Assembly: GCA_930367205.1 (NCBI GenBank)
Contig: OV884012.1
Location: 154,457,405-154,521,404 of the forward strand
DNA from: Acanthosoma haemorrhoidale
Lineage: Eukaryota > Arthropoda > Insecta > Hemiptera > Acanthosomatidae
Direction: 5' to 3'
DNA: 64,000 nucleotides
The translations under genes and the position numbers were made by a program. The notes beneath the pieces were generated by a model that was not told the origin of the DNA, searched no databases, and saw only the letters and a list, made by a program, of their open reading frames with translations. Shown one piece after another: positions 35,500 to 48,224 of the stretch (the first letter of the stretch is position 1; each line of letters begins with the position of its first letter).

Positions 35500-36289
35500 A
35501 TATCAAGCGGGGTTAAGTTCGATCTACTCTGCACGGCGAGAACTCACAAACTAAACAGCAGACTGGCAGTAGGGCGAATATGCAGGAACCAATCCTTGCA
35601 TATTTGATGTAGAATTTCACGTTTAAAAAAAAACTCTAATCTAAGAAAGTATAGCCGATAGAGAAAAAGTGATTTCATATTTAGATTTAGCGCCACGAAT
35701 TCAGCTAAAATCCTGGGCGCCAAAAAAAAAATATGTTTTTCTTTTAAGCCTGTGTTATTTTCTTCCGAACACAATGTCTACGTTGGTTTTTCCACTTTTG
35801 CGGAGTAAAGGTTTTTTCTTTTCTGAAATATTTCATCTAAGACGCTTAGTGAAGTACCCTAGCCGCCATAAAAACGTTTTCGGGGCTCTCATCCGTTAGA
35901 TTTTATCATACATCATCACCGGGAATCTCAAGATTGTAGTGTTGATGATTGTGTCGTGATATTTGTATTGCTATTATCCAAATTAGTAGTTAGTATGTGG
36001 CATCCCTGTTTTTGCTTACCGGTGAAGTGAGTCCTTTTCAAACAGTGTATATGGCAGATAGGGAAGAAATAATACTTCCTTTAAAAATACCCTCCTAAAC
36101 ATTTCTTCTACCATATACGAGGAGGTGTTATACATTGGAAAATATGGTATATTTCATGTTAAAAAGACACCAGTTTTTCCATTTTCATACAAGTTTTCTG
36201 TCCACCTCTGTCACTCTCAGATGTCTTGGACACCGGCCTAAAGTATACAATATCTGTTTTTTCTATAGCCCCTTTAAATTTACAGATAA
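35500..36289. other. No gene seen
   Basis: Possible 5' flank of the pseudogene at 35299-35499. The opposed frames over 35544-35899 cancel each other. Nothing else is supported. Confidence 0.4.
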
Positions 36290-36570
36290 TTATATACAAT
36301 TATTAATCCTCAGGTCGCTACATTATATACAGGTTTTGTTATTTCATAAAAATTATAAAAATGATACACATATACGTGACTGGACTGAACTGACTCTAAT
36401 AAAGGCTCACCTTTTTGATCAACCTTAAAACTAACTTACATACTAATTCTTAACCTAATTTTTCCCAAACAGTCTGTTGTCATCGATGCGGGAGGGGTGG
36501 TGGGGTCATAGTGTAGTTAAACACTGGGTTGGTTAGGTTGGCAGGTACGAGTCAAAAAACTAGATCCTGG
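36290..36570 (-). mobile_element. LINE A 3' end
   Basis: Contains the AGGTCGCTACATTATATACAGG block, a collapsed hairpin (AAAGGCTCACCTTTT at 36401-36415, one arm deleted), the TTTTTCCCAAACAGTCTGTTG boundary and the CATCGATGCGGGAGG coding end, all in minus orientation. Confidence 0.75.
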
Positions 36571-37194
36571 AGTCATTTACACTTAAACTTCTACCCGTTC
36601 GTAGACGCGTGTTCGTCGGGAGCGGAACCCCCGTACTCGATAAAAAAGACTATTGACTGGAGATAGCCAGTGACATTGTTTTTGCCGACCTCACTGACAC
36701 ATACTGACGCAAACAATCGCCCCTGCATCTTATCTCCAGCTGCCGGACCATTTAGCCTAAACAGTCACCGACCCTTTCAGCCCTTGCCAGGCCCTCTATC
36801 CCAATTAGTGTTTTATAGATCTGTATGTATGTCTGTCTGTGGAACAACTAAGCAAGTAGAAGGGAGAAGCTTCACTTTCAAACAGGTAAATGTCTTTCAT
36901 CAGTGGAAGGAAAAAATCAATTGTGAACCATCCCGCAATTAAGGGTTTCGTTAAGACGCGAACAAAGAATTTTAAAACCGTTTTGTAGTAATAGTCATCT
37001 AAACCCTCCAACATATGGTACATATTAGGAACCAAGGTTTTTTTTGTTTTTTTTTAATTTCAAAACCTTAAAAAGTAATACAATGAACAAAATAAATAAT
37101 AAAATAATTGAAATACAAATTTCTCCTTTTCCTGCCATTCACAGATGCATTTGAAGGAGTGCATAAATATAATACATTTTGTTTTTGTGGTAAA
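36571..37194. other. No gene seen
   Basis: A GC-richer patch at 36600-36800 with no consistent frame. The 36670-36942 frame is unrecognised. Confidence 0.45.
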
Positions 37195-37370
37195 AAGTTC
37201 ATAGTTATATTATATACAACACTAGGTGATGAGGCTCACCTTCAGCTTGTTACCGACACTAAACTATAAACACTAAAAACAAAACAAAACAAACTAAAAC
37301 CTATACCTAGAACCTAAGACTAAAGCGTTCCAGCCGCGACAGCGTCCTGCCATCGATGGGGGAACGGAGC
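37195..37370 (-). mobile_element. LINE A-related 3' UTR fragment
   Basis: Carries the AGGTGATGAGGCTCACCT hairpin at 37224-37241 and a stretch ending in GCCATCGATGGGGGAACGG that corresponds to the coding end. Its hairpin version matches the one in the 43090-43283 insertion (both AGGTGA-GCCTCA-TCACCT when read in the same orientation), so they may form a subfamily. Confidence 0.55.
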
Positions 37371-38419
37371 GTTCCAATCTTTAACTTTATTCTTCAGAAA
37401 AATAATTATTTTTTTATTACTGATTTTATTATACTCTAGACATTAATGACCCTTCCTGTTCTTCACGGGTTTTTTTTTTTGTGCCATCATTATGTTATTA
37501 AATGAAACTACAGTGGTAATTATCATGGGTATGGTTTAAATAATGCTGATTAATTGAAATGGTGAACACGACAGAAATAAGAAAACTCGAACTACACATT
37601 TAATTAATCGGGGTGTAAAAATCTTTAATTGTTTCCCCCAATAAAAAATATAGAAATAATTAATGTAGAATAAATACGCTTAATCACATTTCATATACAT
37701 ATATATTTTTCATTTCTTCATTACAAAAAATGGTATATTCATGTCGCTAGCTTGAACAAAGGACACAACGACTAGAACAGACTGACAGACAAGTGCACCA
37801 GTGAAAACACAAAGGGTTTTTTGAGTTGAGTTTTTTGTTGGGATTTCGACTATTCGTTGAGATGAATAACAGTTGTTAGGTTTTATCAAGTCTATTAATC
37901 AAAAAATTCTTATTCATCAACCCAAGACGTCCATCAAAGGACACCTTCATTATATACTCTCGGCTAGCAAGCATGAGGAATTCTGGTAATGAAAAAAAAT
38001 CAAGCATGATCCTATGTAACTTAAATTTTAAATGTATATATTGTTTATGTTTTGGTACTTCGGAGGCCATGGATATTAGAGCTGAATCAACTATACTACA
38101 ATATCACCTATAAAATAGAAAAAAAAAGCAAAATTACTTTCTCTAATGACCACCATTCATTCATACTTGGCACGAGTAGCCACAGCTGTTTTATATAAAT
38201 ATTATTATTTATTTGATATATCCTTATTTGTTAAATTCACAACTGTTACATAAATGAACAATCATGTGTGTCAATCACGAATGTGCAGTCAATTTAATAG
38301 CCAATAATTGGAATGATGGAATGAACATTCCTGGGTAAGAAGACTAGCCAATGGTGTGCCTTCCTGACAGCTTTAGCACCTGTTATATAGCACTTTAAAT
38401 ATTTATATTTATTATTTTA
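37371..38419. other. No gene seen
   Basis: AT-rich; the minus frame at 37876-38070 (starts MASEVPKHKQY) is unrecognised and short. Confidence 0.45.
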
Positions 38420-39480
38420 TTATTAAAAAATTACAATCTGCCTTAATAGGCAATAAGTAATTGAGATAAATGTTCTCATTCATGCCATATTTACAATTCA
38501 TCACTCACTCGCTCATTCATATAATATTTACAAACAGCCCAGAGGCCTCCCATGGTTGTCACCTCCCTTGCATCCGAAAGAGGAAGCGGAGTCTTGGTAA
38601 GTCCACCATGCTACTCCGTCAGCCACGTCACCGGAAACGAGCCAGTGGAGGCCAACCAAGAGCGCGAGAGCCACCGACGCTCAAGACATGATTTGAGAAA
38701 AGGGCCATTGCCATGACTCCCACTGTTACGCATTTATAGCATGTCACGAGGGCACTTCCGTTTCAGTCTCCACGGAGGATTATAGGGATGAGTGGTGCCG
38801 TGCAATGACTGTGCTAGGGGATTAGGGTGATTGGATAGATTACTATGAAATTTCATGAACTTGGAAGGGATGAGTTCAAGAATGTAGGGTATATTAAGAT
38901 CGTTATGAAGGGTTTTGTCGCTGACGTAATAATGGGCATTTACTATTGTTCTCAGGACTTTTGATTGAAAGGATTGAATACGGTTGATGTTCAACTTGTT
39001 TGCTGTCCCCCATAGCTCTATTTCGTATGTCCAGATTGGCTTAAGTATAACTTTGCAGATTAGTAGTTTATTTTCTATTGAGATGGGATGCCCTTTGAAG
39101 TAGTCTGTACAGTAGTCCAAAGCGTCTGTTTAGTTCTTGTCTTTTTAGCCTCGTATGTGGGTTCCAGGTCAGTCGTTTGTCGAGATGGAAGCCTAAGTAC
39201 CGTACTGTCTTGGATACTGGGAGAGGAATAGAATTAAAATAATCTAGTGGACAGGTCTTGTGACAGAGGGTGAAGGTAATGTAGGAACATTTTGCTTCAT
39301 TAACTTTGTTTCGCCATTGGTTGCACCAATACTCGATCTTATCAAGGTGTCTTTAAAGGTTATGGGATACTGTACAAGACTGCAGTGTCATCTGCAAATG
39401 TGGCCAAGAAGGTATTGGGGGTAGATGGGACATCGGCGGTGTTCAGGTTATAGAGGATAGGACCCAGGACACTGCCACAA
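38420..39480 (-). mobile_element. LINE B, longest copy, with reverse-transcriptase catalytic box
   Basis: The minus strand from 39480 reads VLGPILYNLNTADVPSTPN and then FADDTAVLYS at about 39400-39370, the catalytic box of non-LTR reverse transcriptases. After a frameshifted stretch it continues as a 128-codon frame (38734-39120: LICKVILKPIWTYEIELWG, SKVLRTIVNAHYYVSDK, HNDLNIPYILELIP). The 3' region ends at the family's GGCAGATTGTAATT near 38440. It is 5' truncated at 39480 and broken, so not mobile by itself. Jockey clade is inferred from these motifs. Confidence 0.85.
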
Positions 39481-40397
39481 TTTTAAGTTATTAAAGACCA
39501 CACAATGGAAGGGAAAAATACATTTAAATGATGGTTCTAATGACATTACACAATTACAGTCCACTAAAGTCCTAACATACATTACCTATACTAAGTCGAA
39601 GTGTTTAATTCGATACCCACACACGATACCATTGAACATATATGTCGTAAAATAATAGTTTCATTTATGTAGCATTTATCTTTACAATGTTAGCAATTAA
39701 TTTGTAGTAGTAGTAAACAACATACTTTTTATTTTGATTCAGCAAAAATAAAAATAAACTAAGAGAATAGCAGATCCCGGGATCTTAATACAGTGAATTT
39801 TAAATCAGATGTCAAGGGTAAATGGCTGCTTTATGTGGATATAGTAAACCAGATTGATTTTTTTAATTTAATAGCAACATTTCACAACATTTTGACAGGT
39901 CTGACAAAAATATTAAACAGCTGTGATCACTAACAACTTTGTCCTTCATTATAATTCCCGTAGAAGTACATACTGGATAACATAAATTATTTTCAACTAA
40001 CATGACGACCAAGACAAATTTTAAACCATGTTGTTTTGATGTTTGATTTAATTTATTTGTGTATTTATTGTAGCTTAGTGTCGTGGCAACATCTTAGCCA
40101 ACGCGAGATAGAAGAATTTGCCCCCTTCGTTGATCGGAAAACGCCTGCCTACTCTTTTATGTCAATAAATCACCCGCTTTAGTATAAGGAGAAGCAGAAC
40201 TTTTCTCAACTTCAAACTCGCCAGAGCCTTGGCGTAGACGTACGTAGTCAAATTAACGCCTCTGAAGAGGAAGAGGCCTCTGATTACTCCCCACGGTACC
40301 CAGAGCCATCTGGAGCTAAGAGTATATTCTTTCTACATCCTTCTTTTTAATTTCAATAAAATAAAATTAAGGGTTGAACAAATGGATGGATGGCTCA
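39481..40397. other. No gene; possible LTR-like stretch
   Basis: 39957-40003 repeats part of 13915-13965. The plus strand from 40075 is open for about 30 codons (WQHLSQREIEEF) and is followed by CAATAAATCACC and a CTTTAGTATAAGG box, then AATAAAATAAAA at 40353. This could be a decayed LTR; I cannot support more. Confidence 0.3.
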
Positions 40398-40530
40398 TAC
40401 CCTGAGATACCGAGCGTGAGTTCGTGGCCACCCTAAACACACAAGCTACCTATGCCTAACCTGTACATCTTCTCCTGAACATAGTGTACTGTCGGGCACA
40501 CCTTCTGAGATCTTATGAAGTCAGATATGT
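40398..40530 (+). repeat. Family D fragment
   Basis: Shares the block with ACCGAGCGTGAGTTCGTGG, CATCTTCTCCTGAACATAGTG and TCTTATGAAGTCAGAT with the copies near 43540-43660 and 61550-61676. Only the distal part is present. Confidence 0.65.
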
Positions 40531-40540
40531 ATATATTTCA

Positions 40541-41003
40541 TTGCAATAAAATTACAATGTACCTTATTGGGCAATAAGTAATTATGTTCAATGTTCTCAT
40601 TCATACTATATTTACAGTTCTTCAATCACTCGTTCATTCATACAGTATTTTCAAACAGTCCAGAGATTTCCCAAATCAGCATGGTTGTCATGCGAAAGAG
40701 GGAGCAGCTTTCCTCCGTCAGCCACACCACAGTGGAGGCTGACAAAGAGCGTGAGAGTCACAGATGCTCAGGACTTGATTGGAGAAACTGGCCAGGACTC
40801 CCACTGTCACGAATTTATAGCAGGTCAATAGGTCTCTGCCGCTTAATTCTACGAGGAGGATTATAGGGATCTGCAGCGCAGTGCAATGACTGTGCTAGGG
40901 GATTAGGGTGGTTGGATAGGTTACTATGGAATTTTATGAACTTGGAAAGGATGAGTTCAAGAATTTAAGGTATATTTAGATTGCTAGGAAGGGCCATAGG
41001 GTC
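40541..41003 (-). mobile_element. LINE B 3' end
   Basis: Starts with the 3' tail GCAATAAAATTACAATG, reads through the GC-richer region, and ends in the TTGGATAGGTTACTATGG block. It lies next to the family D fragment. Confidence 0.8.
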
Positions 41004-41884
41004 AAAGGTTTCTACGACATTAGGGTCGGTGTCATTATGGCAATGTTATTATTCATCTAAGGTGTTTTTGCTTGTGTAGATGTAGCTTAAGGCTAGTTAG
41101 TCATCGTTCCGAATCGTTGTAACAATAATTAATTAATAAAATTTGTGGGAGGATATTATGCACATATTTTAGTTATAACCAACTTTCGCATCCTTCAAAA
41201 TTTAATTTATTAATTACGCATTATTTAAGCTTTTAGTTATTGGTATCAGTTATTTTTTTGTTTTAGTTCAATTATCAATCAATTATCGTTTAACTTTACT
41301 AATTTATTTGACAAGATTAGTGCTTGTTGTAACCACCCTAATATGACATACAGACATAATAAAAATATAGCAGGCAGACATATTGGATAATTATATATAT
41401 TAAAATACTCATAACTGGAAATAAATACTTTAAAAAAAACAATTTTACTTACGGCAGATATTTTGCAAGAATAACAAAGAGTTCTATAAAATAAGCTTAT
41501 GCATAACAATATATTGTAAAACTAACATAATATAATTTATAGGTAGCTATATTAAGACACTTATACAGCTGAGAACGTGTGTTAGCACTCAAAGTAAGTT
41601 TTTTGTCGACTTTCATATCCCTAAAACTGTTCACCTCTAAATAACTGCTATTAAGTGATTCTACTGCCTCCAGACTTTCCCGCACCTGTTCTATTCGTGG
41701 ACTGTAGTATTTAAAAATGCCAAAGAATACCCCTCCTGGTTCCAACAGTATTTATTAATCTCCAATATCCACATATAAATATCCACAGAAACGTGTGTTA
41801 CTGATTCGTTAAATGATAGTTCTTTGTGCTAGTATTTCCTGATTAATTTTCTTTTCTGTGCTAATAGTCATTTTGTTAGCATTT
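41004..41884. other. No gene seen
   Basis: AT-rich; frames at 41279-41745 on the minus strand are AT-composition artefacts as far as I can tell. Confidence 0.4.
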
Positions 41885-42260
41885 AACTGACAGTCTTCTT
41901 GAAACGAACTAATAATCGATATGGTCTGTGCAGACTGACAGATAATCGACAGCCGCGCTGTATGCTCAGGAGCCAGGCAGCTCGTGCACCGCTAGGACTC
42001 TCTTCGAGGCAGGTGGACCCAGAGACATATGCTCCCAGCGATGCTATCTGCACCACCCCCGTGGGGGCGGTGGGCCTGCGCTCAGCTTTAGCCAATCCCC
42101 TTCTAGCTTCTCCTTATTAACTGACTCGCACCATATTGTTCCCTTCAGTCCGGATGCAGTCTCCACGGCGAGGCTCCGCGTCTCTCTCCCCTGCCAGCAA
42201 GTCTCCGGCTAAAGGTGATCTCAACCCGCATGGGAACGAAACATACAACGATGTAAAAAT
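41885..42260 (+). promoter_or_regulatory. CpG island with promoter-like motifs
   Basis: High G+C and CpG in AT-rich DNA. It has a GGGGGCGG GC box at about 42063, a CCAAT box (AGCCAATCC) at about 42091 and a TCAGTCC initiator at 42145-42151 followed by more CpG-rich sequence. Opposed 70-codon frames on both strands reflect composition. No exon or downstream coding sequence was found, so it may serve an unseen first exon, or be an enhancer or part of a mobile element. Confidence 0.4.
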
Positions 42261-42914
42261 TTACTAGTGGATCCAGGGATCAGTAGTTGTTTTTACATAA
42301 ATGCATTGTACAGTTTATTTTTTTCCCTCCCCTGTACTCTAAGAGTGTATTTGGATCTTCTCATGAGAGATTTTTATTTTTCTGATGGGTAGAAAGCAGA
42401 AGACATTTTTGGATGTTCCTCAGTAACAGACAATAATACATGGAAAGTTACGGTTAATCAAATATGCTTCAACTTGACCACAGAATTGTACACAATTCAA
42501 AAAATGTTAGAACAACCGACGTATCTACTCGTACATATCCACACTCAGTATTAAACTGAGATTACTAACAATGTAAACGCAATTTTGTTCATTATTTCTA
42601 TAGGGGTGGTTCAATGTATAGATCAACAAGCACAGAAAGAGAGCAGTGAGACTCCCCCGGGCCCAATTAGAATAAACGAGATATTTGGAAATGTTTATTA
42701 AAAAAAAAATCAACTTTTGTTTTATTTAATAGAGAAGATGGTGGACTTTCAAAAAGTTTCACCTTTCCAAACTCCACTATTCCTTAGTCCGCACGTTCTC
42801 ATCAACGAACGTATCTGTTGATTTATTCATCTTTATTGCATCTCTCTATAACCATATTGGCTGGACAGTACTCCTGCAGCAGTGCAGGAGAGACCACTTC
42901 CTATTGTGCCATTG
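42261..42914. other. No gene seen
   Basis: AT-rich with a small CCTGCAGCAGTGCAGG palindrome at 42870-42887. Nothing further is supported. Confidence 0.4.
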
Positions 42915-43704
42915 TCATCAAATGAATATCAGAAAATATGTATCTATTTTTTATAATGTTTAATAATGGTTATGACGTCAGTGAGAGTGGGAGAGGAACT
43001 GAACTAGTGGGGGAACAGCCGTAGGTGAGTGCTTATCCCCACCCAACTGGGTGGCCTCCTATATAAGCCCCGGCATCAAAGATAATTAGCATAGAACAAG
43101 CCGAAGGTGAGCCTCATCACCTAGTGTTGTGGATATGGTTATGACTTTTATACTACAGATTGAATGTATTTATATTATGCCCTCCTTCGAATGCATCAGT
43201 GCATCGCAGTACGAGGAGCAATTTGTAACTCTATAAAAATTGTTTTTTCATTGTATTATTTTTGAGGTTTTGAAATAAAAAAAATAATTAGTATAACGAA
43301 CCGGACCGTCACTTGGAACACTACTCCTAACCTCGCTATGTTTTAGTCCGGCATTCCTAGTGGGAATCTATGCCTTCGTCTCGCTAAAACTAGCACCTGC
43401 TTGGAAGAGACCTCTCCTTCGTGGACGACGGTTGCCGTGGCCCAACAACTTACCAGTGGCGTCTCCCACGGCAATCCAGTCTGCTTCTCTCCGGTTCACA
43501 CTCGCCTTTGGGATCCGGACCTACCCTTAGACACCGAGTGTGAATTCGTGGTCATTCCAAGACCACATAAACTATCTATAAACCTACCCTGTTCCTCTTC
43601 TCCTGAACATAGTGCTTTGTCGGGACACACACCTCCTAAAGATCTTATGGAGATCAAAACGAATTAGGTTGCCCGCCGACTAGGCCGCCAGCCAGGGTGA
43701 AAGA
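42915..43704 (+). repeat. Family D repeat, copy 2, with nested insertion
   Basis: In order: AT-rich lead (AAATGAATATCAGAAAATATG), TGACGTCA at about 42973, TATATAAGCCCC TATA box at about 43062, then the LINE insertion (43090-43283), then the shared GC-richer body (CCTCGCTATGTTTTAGTCCGG, GGATCCGGAC, AGACCACATAAACT, GAACATAGTG). A frame at 43401-43667 encodes PRPHKLSINLPCSSSPEHSA, in common with copy 1. The body also occurs at 61312 with a different promoter upstream. Confidence 0.7.
43090..43283 (+). mobile_element. Retroposed LINE 3' UTR with 8-bp target duplication
   Basis: A 194-bp insert flanked by ATAATTAG at 43082-43089 and 43284-43291. It ends in an A-rich tail (AAATAAAAAAAA). It carries the AGGTGA-GCCTCA-TCACCT hairpin at 43105-43122, 16 bp from its 5' edge. 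It interrupts family D copy 2, as comparison with copy 1 shows. It is a 5'-truncated LINE (or a SINE using the same 3' end). Confidence 0.85.
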
Positions 43705-44489
43705 CCACAGGTTGATGCTGGGTGAAAGAGATAAGTTGACGCTATAGTTCGACGCTATATAAGTAGTTCACGTTTAGGGAAAGGTTTTTTTAATTAAAAT
43801 TTATTTCTTAGTCAGACAAAAAGTTTACAGCCGTGTATAAGGTGCTCTTACAAGTACAATTTGGATTATCAAGTAGTCCAGATCTGTAACCAACGGAAAC
43901 TTTTGGTGTGTCCCTGTCCTGTCAGTTTCTCTCTCTCCTTAGGATTTAGTTGGAGTAACTATTCGGTCCTTTGTCTATATACCTGGAATATAGCCTGGAA
44001 GCTCCCTTCCTTTTGTTGTTGACCATCGTCTGTGCCAATCATGCAGTGATTGCTGAACGTATTTTACAATCACAAGGTGTAATTTACAGCAAGAGTACCG
44101 TACGCTCTGCTCTTGTACTGTTTCTTTCGCGAGTTGTTTTTTTTTTGTTCCTCTTTGAATATTAGCGCCCCGCCAGCGATGCCGTGTACCCAATTCTAGG
44201 ACAAAACAAGTGACATTTACACGCTCCTTCTGGCCAATTCAAACTCTGTATAACGCAAATCCGCAGCTCATTCCTCGCCCTCTCACCTACAGTCCATGTA
44301 TGTGTCTATCCACTTCACCCAGCCACCCTCATACCCTACCCGTTATCTTTTATTATTAAAGTCACTGTTGCGAGATCGTTAGTTATACTAAATTCGTATG
44401 TCACAGCTTTTAAAACCCTTATATATGTAACTATGTGCTCTGTCTTGCTCCTGTCGGTATACTACTAGTCTGATGAGTAACCCCTTATT
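43705..44489. other. No gene seen
   Basis: Mixed composition. The short frames at 43971-44193 oppose each other and match nothing known. Confidence 0.45.
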
Positions 44490-45020
44490 AGATCTGAGCT
44501 GGAGCTGGAGAAAATATTGATTGTTTTAAACGTATTTCTAGCTTCCGGGACCTCTTTGAACAAATATTTGCTGAGGAAAACCCTGCTCAATTCCCATCTT
44601 TAATAACACCTGACAATAAATTATATAAGAAGTACCATTAACCGAAGAGACGTCCGGAGGAAACAATAACTCAGCCAGGAGATACTGCCGCTATATAACG
44701 GGGGTTAAGGGTGAGAAATATGGGCGATCCCTCTCGTCTTTTTATTTGAGCCGCTGCCGCTGAAGAAGGATGTGATCCGATCCTGAAAATATTGTATGGA
44801 CCCTGAAAATATCTCGCCGGGGGGCGCCCCCATAAATTTCTCTTGGAAAAGCTGCCCCCCCCCCCATCCCACCGACCCTGGAAAATAACAGCCCCGCTGG
44901 AAAGTATTTATATATTGGAGCCCTGGCTGTGCTCTGAGGATGGGGAGAATATTGGCAACCCTTAACCGAGCATTCCCAGTCTCTCCGCCAACAATACCGG
45001 CTTAGTCACAATATATTCTC
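44490..45020. promoter_or_regulatory. Candidate regulatory block, GC-richer
   Basis: A stretch with several G/C-rich segments (CGCCGGGGGGCGCCCCC is itself palindromic at about 44814-44830). It repeats CCTGAAAATAT three times (about 44783, 44801 and, varied, 44878). It is not coding and does not match other repeats here. Weak call. Confidence 0.25.
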
Positions 45021-45250
45021 TGCTCTTTTAACTTGCCGTATTTCAACAGCCTATTCGCTTCAATAGTTTCTCATATTATGTAGTATTGAAGTAAAACTTT
45101 TTATATTATCATTAATAACAGGACGATTTGAAACAAATAACACCAAGAGTCCCAAAACGGCCTACTGGAAGTCCGTAAGGAATGAATATGATCTAATTAA
45201 CAATATCTATTGTGGTATTAGACCCATTATTATTTATTTAACAACAACAA

Positions 45251-45497
45251 CTTTATTATGATAAAATTACAATCTGCCTTATTGGGCAATAATTAATTGT
45301 GAAAAATGTTTTCATTCATACCATATTTACAATTTTCATTCACTCGCTCATTCATGCAGTATTTATAAACAGCCAAGAGACCTCCGAAATCCGCATGGTT
45401 GTCACCTCCCTCACATGCGAAAGAGGAAGTGGAGTCTTGGGAAGTCCCCCACGCTCCTTTGTTAGCCGCGTCACCGGACACGGAGTGGAGGCTCATT
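45251..45497 (-). mobile_element. LINE B 3' end, short
   Basis: Starts CTTTATTATGATAAAATTAC (A-rich tail of the minus-strand copy) and contains only the 3' region before truncation at about 45497. The two opposed 67-codon frames over it are LINE artefacts. Confidence 0.8.
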
Positions 45498-48224
45498 ATT
45501 ATTAAGTTCAGATTCGTTGGATTGCCGCAATAACTTACAAAATAATTATTTACTTTTTCATTTTTTTACATGAGCCACCCACCACATAAAATAAAAATAA
45601 AATGTATAAGATAATAGAAATAGAAATTTACTATACATTACGAAGATACCAGTTTTAGTCGGCGACCGTCAAAAGGGGTTTGACAGACAAGTGATAAACG
45701 GTAGGTAAAAGAGGTGAAGAGGGCTATACCCGACAGCATCCCAAATGAATTCAAGATAATCAAATAAATTATTTTTCGACTTGAGCATAGATAGAGGCGT
45801 GCTTCTCCGGGTAAGGCGAAAAAATATATGTATTGTTAGATAGATATTTCCCCTATATTTTATTTATTTTCATACATTATGTATGTTTTTATTTTTATAT
45901 ATACCCAAAATATATTTGCAGACGCGACTTAACGTAGCTGCTTTTAGTTCGACCGTACCTCACTAAGCCCAGCTGTGCTCAAATCTTATAACTCCATATT
46001 CTTCAGGTTAGTCACATTAAGGGTTCAAGTACTCTACAAGTGATACAATGTACATTCCAACTTGTCCTTACTCGTCATAAAACAATACAGAACTTCTGGG
46101 TCACATTTTAACTGGAAGTTCACCATCGTGAGCTCATCATATTCCATGAATATGAACAAGAAAACATTTTTTGTTCATTTGTAGTCTCTAGGCTGGACAG
46201 CCTACCCATTGTATGTTCAGGTTGCTGCTCGGAAAATTTTGTCTTAGAGTTATGTAGTCTTTGAATACAGAAAAAGACTACATAAGGCAGAATAGCGCAT
46301 TGACAGATACAATTTAACAATCTTCAGTAATTATCATTACAATACTGCTGTTATAGTTCACAACTACAAAGAGAGGAGTCATATGTGGCACTGATAGCCA
46401 TGGACTGAGACCCACGCCAGCCACTTCTGCCCCTACCGTGACCTATCAAGGAGTGTGCCGCCGCTGGTGGGAAAGTGGCCGCGAGCCACGCACAAGATGG
46501 ATCAGTTGGTCCTTCATGTAACGTGTGTCTGCCATCTGCCAGTCTGCATGGTGTAGCGTTATGTCACAGTGCTGGCATAATAAATCACTCTAACAACTAC
46601 ATACTTGTTAATCGACGGAACAACGGCGTCAAAAAATCGAAAATATTTTTCATTGGAAATAAAATTCATTCATTGGACTACATGGTTTCATAAGCAGCCA
46701 TAAACACCATACGATATTGGTGTTCTATAAATGAAACAAAATATGCGTAGACAATTTCCAGAAACACATTTTTATAGCTTGTGACGGGGCTAAGGTATTC
46801 GTGATACTTACCTCAACACCAATATACGAGTGTAACTTAATATATTCAACTGTATCCAAATACATAAATTGTAAGGAAATATAAAAAGAATACATTACGG
46901 ATACATATATCTTTTTTTTTACCTACCTTCTTACTCTCAGACCAACGCCTCTACGCTCCAGTGTAATAATAAAAATATTTTATATGATGGTATGCCATTT
47001 TATTATTCTAACTGGTAATAGAGATTATAAAGAAAATAAGATTTAATTAAATTCAGTTAATTTACGATCACCAATGGAAGAACTCTCTTTTTTAAAAATC
47101 AACTTTTCAATCTGGTATGTTTTATTTATTGAATATTGAAAACATAATTAAAAAATAGTATGAATTAAAATCTTATTGACTAACTTATCTTATTAGAAAC
47201 TATTCTTTCTAATACGTTATTTTCTTTCTGTTGTGTTAAAAAAGTAATTTTTAACACCTCCTTAAAACCAAGCTTAGTACGTACCTTGAACTTTTCCTAT
47301 CTAGCGAATTTCCACCCACTAATATTATTTATTAGTTCTATACTGAATTTACGTGGCAGGGTACATATGTAAAAGTTTTATATAAGCAAATCTATATATT
47401 TTTTTTTTGCTATATTTACATTGAAAGAACAGCCCGTTTTTTTGACAGTTTTCAGACAAAGCATACCAGGTAAGACAACAATTAATTGTATAAAAGCACA
47501 CATGAAAACAGGACCTTAAATTATTTACTGTATTGATTCTTCACCTGAAAAACTAATGAATACATTTTTATTTTATACTTGGAATTAGGGCAAATCACCA
47601 CCCAAAATATATTTTATACAGGAAATATATTTACGAAAAACGATAACATTAAAATCGACCTGCCTAAATTTTATCAATCAATATGTTTATTTAGATCAAT
47701 ACGTTAGTATTTCTCAGAAAATTTGAACTATGAAAAAAATAAATATAATTTAAAACTTGAAACTTTCTTGGCTCGATTCGATTCTGGAAATAGACTACCC
47801 CTGAAGATGATTGCATCTCAATTTCTTTTTGTAAGCTCTTCTATACGTTGAGATATTTGAAGCATTCGCCGATTCTAAATGAATTTGGGCATTCCTGACA
47901 AACCAGGGAGTATTTTGTTCTGTAGTATTTTTTGTGTCCTTGTTGTTGTCAGGCGTAAGTGAGTTTCGGTGTCTTGTAGTCATTTTGTACAAGTTCTAAA
48001 CTCACTAGTATTAATAATATGATTTAAATCTCATTCGGCGGACATCTTTAATGGGCTACTAAGCAAGTTTCAAAATGTTTCTTGCCGTAGTTTTTGAACT
48101 CACAGCAATCTATTAAAAATTCTAGGATATTTTTCCTATCTGTGAGTCCTTTACTCTTATTAATAATTTAATTAATAACTCTTATTCATTTTCGAACCCC
48201 TGACCAAGCGATTTATTGGTTCAT
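45498..48224. other. No gene seen
   Basis: Nearly 2.7 kb of AT-rich DNA. A GC-richer spot at 46400-46530 lacks a frame consistent with a gene. The frames at 46475, 46120 and 47795 are unrecognised. Confidence 0.45.
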
